From Lewinellaceae bacterium (GTDB taxonomy: Bacteria > Bacteroidota > Bacteroidia > Chitinophagales > Saprospiraceae): a stretch of DNA of 64,000 nucleotides. This document shows positions 1 through 7,311 of the stretch, piece after piece. The stretch spans positions 62,001-126,000 of the forward strand of contig JADJFA010000007.1 in the NCBI GenBank assembly GCA_016708875.1. The letters run 5' to 3'. The notes beneath the pieces are model-generated. The model was not told the DNA's origin and made no database searches. It saw only the letters and a program-made list of their open reading frames with translations. Numbering within the stretch: position 1 is the stretch's first letter; each line of letters opens with the position of its first letter. The position numbers and the translations under genes were made by a program.

Positions 1-97
1 GTGTGTACGTATGGCGTTTGGAATGGGATGCGGAATACTTAGGGGAACGGCAGCGCTGGCATGCAAAGGGGGATGTGACGGTGGTGCGGTAGTGTTT

Positions 98-181
98 GAG
101 TTGTTTGATTGGTTTGAGTTGTTCGAATGGTTTGATTCGCAAGTCACTTCAAACCACTCGAACACTTCAAACAAGTCAAAC
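98..181. repeat. inverted repeat K1 of 9-base TTTGA units
   Basis: Two arms of imperfect 9-base units (GTTTGAGTT-like, left arm 98-137; reverse complement, right arm about 147-181) meet over a roughly 10-base loop. The element abuts the stop codon of the minus-strand HU/SPOR gene, so in its transcript it would form a long hairpin and may act as a terminator. The same unit recurs at 51475-51606. Confidence 0.75.
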
Positions 182-1264
182 CTATTTTTTCCTCACCACA
201 ATAAAATTCACGCCCGTGAGTGCCATTAGCGCCTTCTTTTTTTCTTCGATTTCGGCAGGCTTTAGGTAGAGAAAGCGGACACCGACCACGTGTGTCTTGC
301 CATTTTGTTGATAGTATTCCTCGTAATTCTCCTCTGTGAGCAGTTTGCGAAGTTTGTCGGAGTTGTTTTTGTCCGACAGTGATGCAATGATGAGGATACA
401 CTCGCGCCCGTTGCGGGCAATATTTACTTTTTCACGGGCAGATTTTTCCTTCTCTTCGAGCGATTCTTTTGCAGCTTTGTCGAGTGCTTCATCGTCTGAA
501 GCTGCATTCTCCTCTATTGTAGGCGTTTCCTCTATAGATTTTTCTGCTTCTTTATGGGTGTCAGTAGTTACGATTTCTGTGTCCGCTTTTTTCGCTTCCT
601 CAGCTGCTTTTTTCCGGTGCTGCCAATACCAAATGCCGGCAGAAAGGGCGGCCAACAATAAAAAGACACCCAAAGCGGTGCCGACATTGGAACTTCCCCC
701 TGAGCGTTCTGGAGCATAGGTTGGTTCCGGCATCGGAGGTGGCGGAGTAGCAGGTGTATAGGCTTGGGAACCAGTCGAAATGGTGGTATTTGATTCCGCA
801 GTGCTGGGGCTGGCTTGCAGCGTTTCCGTTACCTCTCGCGAGCGGGCAATAGGTGAAAACTGCAAGGGTGGCAAGCCATAGGAACTCGCATTGAAATTGG
901 TGGCATCAGGGAGAAACTGAATTTTCTGGACGTAGTTTTTGTAGAGCCTGCCTATGCCGGGCAGCGTCACGATTTCGCGCTGGTCAAGCAGGTTGCGCAT
1001 TTTTTCTACAAATTCCTCCACTGTCCGGCCTGCATCCTCGGTGGAAAGCCCATGTGCATCCGCGATGTCTGCCGTGAGCAAGCCATCATCAATGGTAAGG
1101 TTTTCGCTAAATGCGAGTGTCTTTGCAGGAGGGTTTACCGTACCTCCCACATAGTCCGTGGAGGCAGGAGTACGCGTGGCTGTAAATCCACCAAATCCGG
1201 GGATTACGAGCGCATCGTGCAAAAAAAGAAGTTTTTCGATGTGGGCTGGGATATCAATCTGCAT
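182..1264 (-). CDS. HU-CCDC81 / SPOR domain membrane protein
   Basis: About 360 residues. The N-terminal 130 residues resemble the paired HU-like domains of the CCDC81/SPOR family of Bacteroidota (HDALVIPGFGGF near the start, then a second block with LLDQREIVTLPGIG). A proline-rich stretch, one membrane segment (GVFLLLAALSAGIWYW), an acidic/lysine-rich linker and a C-terminal SPOR-like domain follow. In this family the SPOR domain is thought to bind denuded peptidoglycan, so a role in division or envelope organisation is inferred. I place the start at the internal Met at 1264 because the family begins a few residues before LLFLHDALV; an upstream in-frame Met at 1291 exists. A TACCTTTG promoter box on this strand lies at 1356-1363. 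Confidence 0.8.
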   Translation of the reverse strand: MQIDIPAHIEKLLFLHDALVIPGFGGFTATRTPASTDYVGGTVNPPAKTLAFSENLTIDDGLLTADIADAHGLSTEDAGRTVEEFVEKMRNLLDQREIVTLPGIGRLYKNYVQKIQFLPDATNFNASSYGLPPLQFSPIARSREVTETLQASPSTAESNTTISTGSQAYTPATPPPPMPEPTYAPERSGGSSNVGTALGVFLLLAALSAGIWYWQHRKKAAEEAKKADTEIVTTDTHKEAEKSIEETPTIEENAASDDEALDKAAKESLEEKEKSAREKVNIARNGRECILIIASLSDKNNSDKLRKLLTEENYEEYYQQNGKTHVVGVRFLYLKPAEIEEKKKALMALTGVNFIVVRKK

Positions 1265-1355
1265 AGTATGAACCGGCTTGAAGGTTTTCATTTTGGAAAT
1301 GTTTGGCTTGCAAGTTATTACGACATTGCCAAAGGGGGAAGGATTAGAAATCAGG

Positions 1356-1363
1356 CAAAGGTA
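1356..1363 (-). promoter_or_regulatory. Bacteroidota -7 box for the HU/SPOR gene
   Basis: On the minus strand this reads TACCTTTG, a perfect match to TAnnTTTG, about 92 bases before the chosen start codon. A second TACATTTG lies just upstream, so which one is used cannot be said. Confidence 0.5.
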
Positions 1364-1455
1364 CGCCCCTCAAATGTACTATGGTTTCAAAAATTTAGAT
1401 TTGATTTTGCTGGAGGTACATTGTCTTTTAAAAAATCCAAGGGCGTCAAAAAAAT

Positions 1456-1546
1456 GAGAGTGTTCAAGAAAGGGTGGCACACCTCACCAACCATATTGAT
1501 TATCAACATTGGAATTTAGGTGTGCCACACTTTTCTGAACACTCTC
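1456..1546. mobile_element. 91-bp MITE with 8-bp target duplication
   Basis: The ends are near-perfect inverted repeats of about 29 bases (outer end GAGAGTGTTC, inner part GTGGCACACCT) around a core of about 33 bases with no coding capacity. The element is flanked on both sides by the same 8 bases, AAAAAAAT, as expected of a target-site duplication. Eight-base duplications are typical of IS256-type transposases, so a non-autonomous derivative of such an element is plausible. No transposase lies in the window. The 331-bp gap 1292-1622 otherwise holds only the upstream promoter. Confidence 0.8.
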
Positions 1547-1622
1547 AAAAAAATCCATTCAAAGGGATTGGTGTGTAAATGACAATAAGTTCTACATTTG
1601 ACCGCGAAAACAACCAGCGTAT

Positions 1623-2327
1623 ATGGACACAACTGGCGAAGTTGGGGCATTTTTCAAATCTGCTTTCTCTGTTGACAATGTGATTTTTGGCTTCGACGGT
1701 GGCGACCTGAAAGTGCTCCTCATCCAGCGCGGGCAAGCCCCGTTCAAAGACAAATGGGCATTGCCCGGCGATCTGGTCTATCCAAACGAAGACCTCAACA
1801 CCGCTGCAGAGCGTGTGCTCGAACAGCTGACCGGTTTGCGCGGGGTGTACCTGGAGCAGGTCAAAACATTTGGTGCGGTTAACAGACACCCGCTAGGTCG
1901 GGTAATCACGGTTGCTTACATCACGCTCATCAAAATCAGCAACTTTACCGTAACGGCGGCTTCATTCGCTCAATCGGCCAAATGGCACAGCATTGACCAA
2001 GTGGGCGATCTGGCGTTTGACCACAACGAAATCCTCGAAAGTTGCCTGCGGCGGCTGAAGCGCAAAGTGCGCACTGCTCCCATCGGCTTTGAATTGCTGC
2101 CCCCAAAATTCACCTTGACCGAACTCCAACAGCTGTACGATTCCGTACTGCGCTTGCCCAAACGACTCGACAAACGCAACTTCCGCAAAAAGATACTCTC
2201 CATGAACCTACTCGTGGAATGCCCCGAAATGCAAGAGGGGGTGGCACACCGGCCAGCCAAACTTTATCAGTTCGACCGTGAGAAATATGGGCAGTTCGTG
2301 AATGAGGGCTTCGTATTTGATATATAA
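1623..2327 (+). CDS. Nudix-like transcriptional regulator (NrtR/AraR type)
   Basis: The 234-residue protein has an N-terminal Nudix-fold domain (residues about 15-140, starting NVIFGFDGGDLKVLLIQRG) and a C-terminal winged-helix-like part (about 150-230, with FTLTELQQLYDSVL and RNFRKKIL). The Nudix box is degenerate: the helix reads AAERVLEQLTGL, with V, Q and L where catalytic glutamates are expected, so hydrolysis is unlikely. This layout is that of the NrtR/AraR regulators, which sense sugars or nucleotides and control catabolic genes. It lies next to, and convergent with, the rhamnose locus, which makes it a candidate regulator of that locus (inference). An ADP-ribose-type hydrolase is less likely. 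Confidence 0.8.
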   Translation: MDTTGEVGAFFKSAFSVDNVIFGFDGGDLKVLLIQRGQAPFKDKWALPGDLVYPNEDLNTAAERVLEQLTGLRGVYLEQVKTFGAVNRHPLGRVITVAYITLIKISNFTVTAASFAQSAKWHSIDQVGDLAFDHNEILESCLRRLKRKVRTAPIGFELLPPKFTLTELQQLYDSVLRLPKRLDKRNFRKKILSMNLLVECPEMQEGVAHRPAKLYQFDREKYGQFVNEGFVFDI

Positions 2328-2329
2328 TG

Positions 2330-2375
2330 GTGATTGGACTGGATTGGTGATTGGTGGACTGGTCATCATTCCGAA
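2330..2375. repeat. ATTGGTG repeat patch H1
   Basis: Imperfect tandem 7-base units around GATTGGT fill the gap between the Nudix regulator and lldD. The same units (or their complement, CACCAAT) occur inside the rhamnulokinase, glpD and YyaL-type genes and upstream of sdhA. Confidence 0.7.
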
Positions 2376-2383
2376 ATCCAACT

Positions 2384-3529
2384 TTAAATCAAATGGTTGG
2401 GAAGCTCTGTAACCTGCTGACAGCCAATCTGTTCCATCACTTGCTTCAGCTGAGTTTTTAGGATAGCAATCGTGTGTTCCCCGCCTGAATTGCCCAGCGC
2501 TGCAACACCATACATGAAAGACCTTCCAAGAAATGCAAATGCTGCGCCGCTCGCCAATGCCCTGGCCACATCCGGGCCGCTGCGAATGCCGCTGTCCAGC
2601 ATGATCTTGATCTGTCCGGCGTATTTTCGGACAATTGGTTCCAGTGCATGGATGGAGGATTGACCTGCGTCCAACTGCCTGCCGCCATGGTTGGAAACAA
2701 TGATGCCGTCCAAGCCCAAGCGAATTGCCCGGTCTGTGTCTTCTTCACTGGCCACTCCTTTTAAGACGATTTTACCTTTCCATCGTTCGCGTATCACTTT
2801 GATTTTCTCCTCGTTCATTCTGCCAGCAAAAGTCTGGTTCATGTACACGCCTAATTGTTTCATATCCAGGTTTTTGGGCATGTACTTTTTCATGTTGGCA
2901 AAATTGGGCTGCCCATGTAGCAGGGTTTGAATAGCCCAGTTCGGCTTTCCCATAATTTGCAGCACATTGCGCAGGGTCATTTTGGGCGGCATGGCCAATC
3001 CGTTGCGAATGTCGCGCGGGCGGTATCCAAAAGTCGGCACGTCACTGAGGAGTACCAGGACTTTGCATCCTGCTGCCTCAGCCCTATCAAGCAGATCATC
3101 TCGCAGGGCATTGTCAGCAGGGTGGTACAGTTGAAACCAAAATTTGCCTTCAGTCAATTCTGCAATTCGCTCGATGCTGGAAGTTGTTACAGTGCTGAGT
3201 ATGAATGGTATGTTGTGCGCCACGGCTGCCTTTGCCAAAATCTCCGGGGCATTGGGCCACATCAAGCCCTGCAAACCAACTGGCGCAATGCCGAAAGGCG
3301 CATCGTACAGATGGCCAAAGAGTTCAGTTTTCAAGTCCGAGCCGCTATGATGGTTGAGGTAATATGGTTTTAGTTCTACCTCGCGAAGTTCGGCGGTGTT
3401 TTTATGCAGGTTCAGGTCTTCATTGCAGCCACCGTCCAGGTATTCAAACGCAAAACGCGGGATGCGTTGTTGGGCCCGGGTGCGCAGGTCGTCAATGGAG
3501 GGGAAGTTTGGGTTGTAAGATAGATTCAT
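2384..3529 (-). CDS. lldD: FMN-dependent L-lactate dehydrogenase / alpha-hydroxy-acid oxidase
   Basis: The 381-residue protein is a full-length FMN-dependent alpha-hydroxy-acid dehydrogenase: the N-terminal segment around RIPRFAFEYLDGG, the FMN site region PFGIAPVGLQGLMWP, and the catalytic block VSNHGGRQLDAGQSS with its active-site His and Arg, followed by the phosphate-binding LDSGIRSGPDVARAL. It oxidises L-lactate (or a related hydroxy acid) to pyruvate. Placed at the distal end of the rhamnose locus, it fits the last step of the route: RhaEW makes L-lactate from L-lactaldehyde and this enzyme feeds it into central metabolism and the electron chain. A family A hairpin lies directly before its start codon. 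Confidence 0.9.
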   Translation of the reverse strand: MNLSYNPNFPSIDDLRTRAQQRIPRFAFEYLDGGCNEDLNLHKNTAELREVELKPYYLNHHSGSDLKTELFGHLYDAPFGIAPVGLQGLMWPNAPEILAKAAVAHNIPFILSTVTTSSIERIAELTEGKFWFQLYHPADNALRDDLLDRAEAAGCKVLVLLSDVPTFGYRPRDIRNGLAMPPKMTLRNVLQIMGKPNWAIQTLLHGQPNFANMKKYMPKNLDMKQLGVYMNQTFAGRMNEEKIKVIRERWKGKIVLKGVASEEDTDRAIRLGLDGIIVSNHGGRQLDAGQSSIHALEPIVRKYAGQIKIMLDSGIRSGPDVARALASGAAFAFLGRSFMYGVAALGNSGGEHTIAILKTQLKQVMEQIGCQQVTELPNHLI

Positions 3530-3541
3530 AAAATCTATATT

Positions 3542-3607
3542 ATCCGTGTCTAATCCGCGTCATCCGTGTGCTGATGGAACACGGATGACGCGGATTAGAC
3601 ACGGATT
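3542..3607. repeat. palindromic element A1
   Basis: Two arms built of ATCCGTGTCTAATCCGCGTC-type units face each other across the loop GCTGATGG. The element lies between rhamnulokinase and lldD, and its edge supplies the last codons and the stop codon (CGT GTC TAA) of the kinase reading frame. Confidence 0.9.
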
Positions 3608-3890
3608 CTTTTGAGTGAAATCAAGTTTTTCGACATTGGTTTTTCAATCCAACTGCCGTGAATCGCCATGGCTGCACCAATAGCTGAGGCTTGTGGGATT
3701 TCCGCCGCAAACACTTCCAGTTCTGGAAAAGCAAGGGCCAACAAATTCATGTAAGTTTCATTTTTAGAAAAACCACCGTCCACAAAAATGCGCTTGATTG
3801 GAGAGTTCCCGATGGCTAATCGGGTTGAAACGGCCTGTTTCTCAATGAGTTGGCGCATAGAGTCGAGGTAGCGGGTTTTCAAACTTTCCG

Positions 3891-3926
3891 AAAGTTTAGT
3901 CCCGAAAAAATCGGGATCGGAAAGTT
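3891..3926. repeat. palindrome B1 inside rhamnulokinase
   Basis: ACTTTCCGA...TCGGAAAGT with a nested CCCGAAAAAATCGGG, read through in frame (encodes QLSDPDFFGTKLSES). It belongs to the same family as 8676-8708 in rhaEW and the intergenic 45079-45109. Confidence 0.7.
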
Positions 3927-4217
3927 GAATTTGTCGGTAAAAATCATCCGAAACAGTGAATTCATCTGCAAGTGCTTTCGTCATCTCTTCATGCTCATGC
4001 CCTCCAAAATACCTTACAGCTTTTACCGGTTTGCCTTCATAACTCAGATAACAGAGGCAATCCTGAGCGAGTTCCTCCGGTGTAAGTGGCTCCTGGCTGA
4101 ATGGATTGAGCGAAATGCACCATGTACCCGTGGAGATCAACACGAAAGGATCGTCAAAACAGGCAAGATAAGGAATCAAGGCCGCCGAACTGTCGTGCAA
4201 ACCAACGCCGATGTTGA

Positions 4218-4267
4218 TTTGGTGATTGGTGGATTGGTGATTGGTAGATTGGTGATTGGTGATTGGG
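4218..4267. repeat. ATTGGTG repeat patch H2 inside rhamnulokinase
   Basis: Tandem GATTGGT/GATTGGTG units, in frame, encoding repeated TNHQ/STNHQ just before the conserved GVGLHDSS block of the kinase. Confidence 0.75.
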
Positions 4268-4401
4268 AAAGTAGAATTTGAAGGTAAAATAGGTGGAAAT
4301 TTGTCTGGGATGTCCTCTGCTTTTACCCACTCGTGGTAATCGTTTTTCTTAAAATCCCAGAGCATCGTGTGACACCCTATGCTGGTGATTTCGGTATTCG
4401 G

Positions 4402-4433
4402 AACGTCGGAAGGGTTTTAACCCTTCCGACGTT
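4402..4433. repeat. palindrome F interrupting rhamnulokinase
   Basis: A perfect palindrome (AACGTCGGAAGGG, TTTTAA centre, and its complement) with a degenerate third half-site at about 4441-4449. It sits exactly where the kinase reading frame is lost. Confidence 0.8.
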
Positions 4434-4935
4434 GTACCTCTTCCGACGATGTACGCTATAAACTGCGGCAAATGCAAAGATCATTTTATCTGCCTAAAAA
4501 TCAATGGTTTGCGATGTTTCAACCAATACAACTGCAGGCCGGAATTCAAATTCCCTAGGATGGGCGAGGCTGTTTCGAGGGCGATTTTTGACTCCGCGCC
4601 ATAAGTGTCAAAAAACTGTTTTCGCAGGTCGTCAGGGAAGGGTTTGAGGTAATTGTATAATGGTGTAAGCGGTTGACCCTCAGCATCCAGATGGACAAAA
4701 CTTGCACCATAAGTTGTCACATTGATGGCCCGGATTTGAAAACGTTGGTCGCGCAAAATTTCCCGCACAGATGTTAAAACCCAATGTTCCAGCAACTCCA
4801 AATCTTCACAAGGCTCGCTGTCTTCGTCGGTAGTTTCGGCGAGTTGGGTGCTTTTTTCATACACGATGCGATAGTCCTCGTCAAAGACGAAGCATTTTTT
4901 ATTGGTCTTGCCAATGTCGAGGATAAGGATCATAA

Positions 4936-5011
4936 TCTGTGTTAATCCGTGTTTCATCCGTGACATCCGTGTGCTGATGGAACACGGATTTAACGGATGA
5001 GACACGGATTT
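4936..5011. repeat. palindromic element A2
   Basis: Same arm-GCTGATGG-arm design as A1, with slightly diverged units. It fills the whole gap between the stop of rhaI (5012) and the start of rhamnulokinase (4933), so it would lie in the 5' leader of the kinase within the polycistronic message. Confidence 0.85.
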
Positions 5012-6295
5012 TTAGAGTCCGGTAGCCATGCTTTTAGCACCCCGTTTTTCAATCAATTTTTCCCGAATCCCCAAACTCCGGTAAAGGCCAATGGGTTCCA
5101 TTGCCCCTCCAGCCTGGCGGGCAGCTTCGGCTACAATAGCCCGGGTATCCGTTGCAAAGATGTCTCGAAGTAATTCCTCGGCAGCCAGCACGTCGTTGTT
5201 TTCCTGAGCCTCGGAAAGTAACGCCCGGTCCACCAACAAGGCTTTGGCGTAGGTGCTGAGGATATTCTGCACAGATTGCAACAGGTCTTCCAGCGGGTCT
5301 TTGACGTTGTGACTGGCATCTATCATCCAGGCAAGCGAGGGGTTTTTCACCCGGGGATCGGTCATGGCATCCACCAATTCGTTGAAAATCAGGAAGAACT
5401 GATAGGGTTTGATGCTAGCCGTGGTAAGGTCGTCGTCGCCATACATGGAGCCGTTGAAATGAAACCCGCCAAGCCGCCCAAAGTGCATAAGTCGGGCTAC
5501 GATCTGTTCTATATTGGTGTTGGGCAGGTGGTGGCCCAAATCCACGAGCACTTGTGCGTTTGGACCGACATGCTGGCAAAGCGAATACGAGGTGCCCCAA
5601 TCCGGAATGACCATCGAATAAAAATTCGGTTCGTAGGGCTTGTACTCAATGAGCATCGTCCAATCATCCGGCATGGCCTGGTAGATCTCTGCGAGGGAAT
5701 CGGCGGTGCGCTGCCAAGCCTGGCGAAAATGCTGTTGTCCAGGGAAATTGGACCCATCCGCCAGCCAGACCGTCAACACCTTGGAATCCAAGGCTTTACC
5801 ATGTTCAATGCAAGCAATATTGTGGTCAATGGCCTGCTGGCGCACAGCCACATCAGTATGACAGAGCGACCCGAATTTGTAGGAAAGCGACTGGTTGGGC
5901 TGATCTTGAAAGGTGTTGGAATTGACGGAATCTATCGTCAAACCATGTGCAGACAATTGACTTTTCAAAGCCGCTGGGTCGCGAGGAATATCCCATGGAA
6001 TGTGCAACGAAATGGAATCGGAAGCGCGATTGAGTTGGTGTAAAAGCCCCACATCTTCAATTTTTTCCTCCAAACTGCGTGGTTCACCGCCTCTAGGGAA
6101 TCGCCCAAAACGTGTGCCGCCCGTGCCAAGCGCCCAGGAAGGGATGGCAATTTGAAACGCCTTTATTTTTTCGATAATCACTTGAACATCAATGCCTTTT
6201 CGGCTCAACAATTCAGCAATGTATTGAAATTGAAATTCGTGTGATGCACGATTTTGATGGTTGAATTCCTGGATTTCGTTGTTAATATCCATCAT
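5012..6295 (-). CDS. rhaI: L-rhamnose isomerase
   Basis: About 427 residues of the TIM-barrel L-rhamnose isomerase of the Pseudomonas stutzeri/Gram-positive RhaI subtype rather than E. coli RhaA. Recognisable blocks are FQIAIPSWALGTGGTRFGRF near residue 45, SISLHIPWDIP, VLTVWLADGSNFPGQ, MLIEYKPYEPNFYS, VLVDLGHHLPNTNIE and AWMIDASHNVKDP, which carry the metal-binding Glu/Asp/His set. It interconverts L-rhamnose and L-rhamnulose. I chose the Met at 6295 (Met 6292 is equally possible) because codons upstream of it are translated repeat A3. Gene order rhaM-rhaI-rhaB on this strand supports a single transcription unit. Confidence 0.93.
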   Translation of the reverse strand: MMDINNEIQEFNHQNRASHEFQFQYIAELLSRKGIDVQVIIEKIKAFQIAIPSWALGTGGTRFGRFPRGGEPRSLEEKIEDVGLLHQLNRASDSISLHIPWDIPRDPAALKSQLSAHGLTIDSVNSNTFQDQPNQSLSYKFGSLCHTDVAVRQQAIDHNIACIEHGKALDSKVLTVWLADGSNFPGQQHFRQAWQRTADSLAEIYQAMPDDWTMLIEYKPYEPNFYSMVIPDWGTSYSLCQHVGPNAQVLVDLGHHLPNTNIEQIVARLMHFGRLGGFHFNGSMYGDDDLTTASIKPYQFFLIFNELVDAMTDPRVKNPSLAWMIDASHNVKDPLEDLLQSVQNILSTYAKALLVDRALLSEAQENNDVLAAEELLRDIFATDTRAIVAEAARQAGGAMEPIGLYRSLGIREKLIEKRGAKSMATGL

Positions 6296-6307
6296 ATTGA
6301 TCTTTAT

Positions 6308-6365
6308 GATCCGTGCATCTTCCGTGTGCTGATGGAACACAGATGACACGGATGGGACACGGATT
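6308..6365. repeat. palindromic element A3
   Basis: Arms with TCCGTGT and ACACGGATG units around GCTGATGG, between rhaM (ends 6374) and rhaI. Slightly shortened and diverged on the left arm. Confidence 0.8.
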
Positions 6366-6373
6366 TTTTGATT

Positions 6374-6688
6374 TTATTTTAAATAAAACACCTCGCGAAG
6401 GGGCACACTTTTGGGTGATTGATCTGGATTTGTTTCCATAATATCAGACATATACTCCCACCAGCGTTGCATCACCGGGAGACTGGGCAAATCATCCAGA
6501 CGAGCAGGTTCATCAATGTCCAAAACGCCGAACAGCGCGAGCGTTTCTTCGTCCAGGAAAATGGAGTAGTTCCGAACGCCTGTTTTCCGGAGGAGATCAG
6601 CAAGTTCCGGCCAAAGCGTGTCGTGACGGCGCTTGTATTCCTCGGTCTGGCCGGGATGGAGTTTCATTTTGAAGGCGATGCGTGGCAT
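6374..6688 (-). CDS. rhaM: L-rhamnose mutarotase
   Basis: The 104-residue protein matches L-rhamnose mutarotase: MPRIAFKMKLHPGQTEEYKRRHDTLWPEL with the catalytic His/Tyr region, then NYSIFLDEETLALFGVLD and the C-terminal WWEYMSDIMETNPDQSP. It equilibrates alpha and beta anomers of L-rhamnose to feed the isomerase. The start at 6688 follows the family; the longer reading frame to 6736 is translated repeat A4. It lies immediately before rhaI in the message. Confidence 0.93.
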   Translation of the reverse strand: MPRIAFKMKLHPGQTEEYKRRHDTLWPELADLLRKTGVRNYSIFLDEETLALFGVLDIDEPARLDDLPSLPVMQRWWEYMSDIMETNPDQSPKSVPLREVFYLK

Positions 6689-6699
6689 AGGATTTTTTT

Positions 6700-6741
6700 T
6701 CGTGCTGATGGAACACAGATGACACGGATGAGACACGGATT
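6700..6741. repeat. half element A4, left arm beside the GxxExxY gene
   Basis: A single arm (AACACAGATGACACGGATG and on to ACACGGATT). Its inverted partner is A5 at 7263-7300, on the other side of the GxxExxY gene; the two arms agree at about 28 of 30 positions. Confidence 0.85.
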
Positions 6742-7132
6742 ATTTTAGATTTGGCTTAAGCCTATTGTCGTACACCTTTCTTCTAAAAGAAGGTTTTTTG
6801 CCAAAGTTAAACAGCAAACCTACTTCCATGTCAGTTCCTCTGAGGTAGTTGATTAATTGAAATTCATGCTCGTCAATAAGTGCTTCAGCCGCTTTCAATT
6901 CGATGATAATGAGCTTATTGACTACCAAGTCAGCAATATACTCTCCTACATCAACGCCTCTAAACCAAACCTTGATTTTTCGATGTGCTTCAACTTCAAG
7001 ACCTGCCTGTTTTAGGGCTAGATAGAAGGCATTTTGGTAAACTCGTTCAAGAAACCCATGACCGAGTTCGTAGTAAACTTGATAATACACTTTGATGATT
7101 TGTTCAGTGAGTAATTCATGTTTCATTTTCAA
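6740..7132 (-). CDS. GxxExxY protein (PD-(D/E)xK fold family)
   Basis: The 130-residue protein carries the family signature GFLERVY (residues about 26-32) and the nuclease-like core DLVVNKLIIIELKA (Asp...Glu-x-Lys), typical of the GxxExxY family whose function is unknown. The gene is enclosed by inverted arms of repeat family A (6700-6741 and 7263-7300), with about 130 bp of non-coding DNA upstream. It has no known link to rhamnose use and separates rhaM from rhaEW. The reading is that it is cargo of a repeat-bounded element rather than a pathway gene (inference). Nuclease activity is unproven. Confidence 0.9.
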   Translation of the reverse strand: MKMKHELLTEQIIKVYYQVYYELGHGFLERVYQNAFYLALKQAGLEVEAHRKIKVWFRGVDVGEYIADLVVNKLIIIELKAAEALIDEHEFQLINYLRGTDMEVGLLFNFGKKPSFRRKVYDNRLKPNLK

Positions 7133-7262
7133 ATTGGATTTTTAGTCGTGTTCCATCCAAAAGCAATTAGAGCACAATGATGATTTGGTCTTAATAATCT
7201 GACAAGAGAATTGAATAATAATCTCTTACTAAACTACGAATAATCTCGCGAAAACCAAATCA

Positions 7263-7300
7263 TTAATCCGTGTCTCATCCGCGTCATCCGTGTTCTATCA
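7263..7300. repeat. half element A5, right arm beside the GxxExxY gene
   Basis: AATCCGTGTCTCATCCGCGT and on to CCGTGTT, the inverted partner of A4. It lies between the 5' side of the GxxExxY gene and the 3' end of rhaEW. Confidence 0.85.
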
Positions 7301-7311
7301 GTACGTTGATC

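Larger units (their letters stand above)
3595..4933 (-). pseudogene. rhaB: rhamnulokinase, disrupted
   Basis: An FGGY-type sugar kinase in two pieces. The N-terminal part (start ATG 4933, MILILDIGKTNKKC, phosphate-binding GKTN) ends at a TGA at 4482-4480, where relatives continue with SLHLPQ; the following codons SLHLPQFIAYIV are still readable. A 32-base palindrome (4402-4433) follows, after which the frame has changed and resumes with TEITSIGCHTMLWDF. The C-terminal part (to 3595) keeps GVGLHDSSAAL and FVDGGFSKNE. It also holds in-frame repeat patches (ITNHQSTNHQSTNHQ at about 4218-4267, and a TTTCCGAAAG palindrome at 3891-3926). As read, no active kinase is made, which would block conversion of rhamnulose to its 1-phosphate unless another kinase substitutes. 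Sequencing error could explain the TGA, but not the inserted palindrome. Confidence 0.85.

Noticed and set aside
4480..4482. Programmed read-through or selenocysteine at the TGA in rhamnulokinase
   Set aside because: The frame is lost again within 20 codons at the palindrome, and no family member has selenocysteine here.
5276..6043. 255-codon open frame opposite rhaI
   Set aside because: Codon shadow of the well-supported isomerase; no recognisable domain or start.
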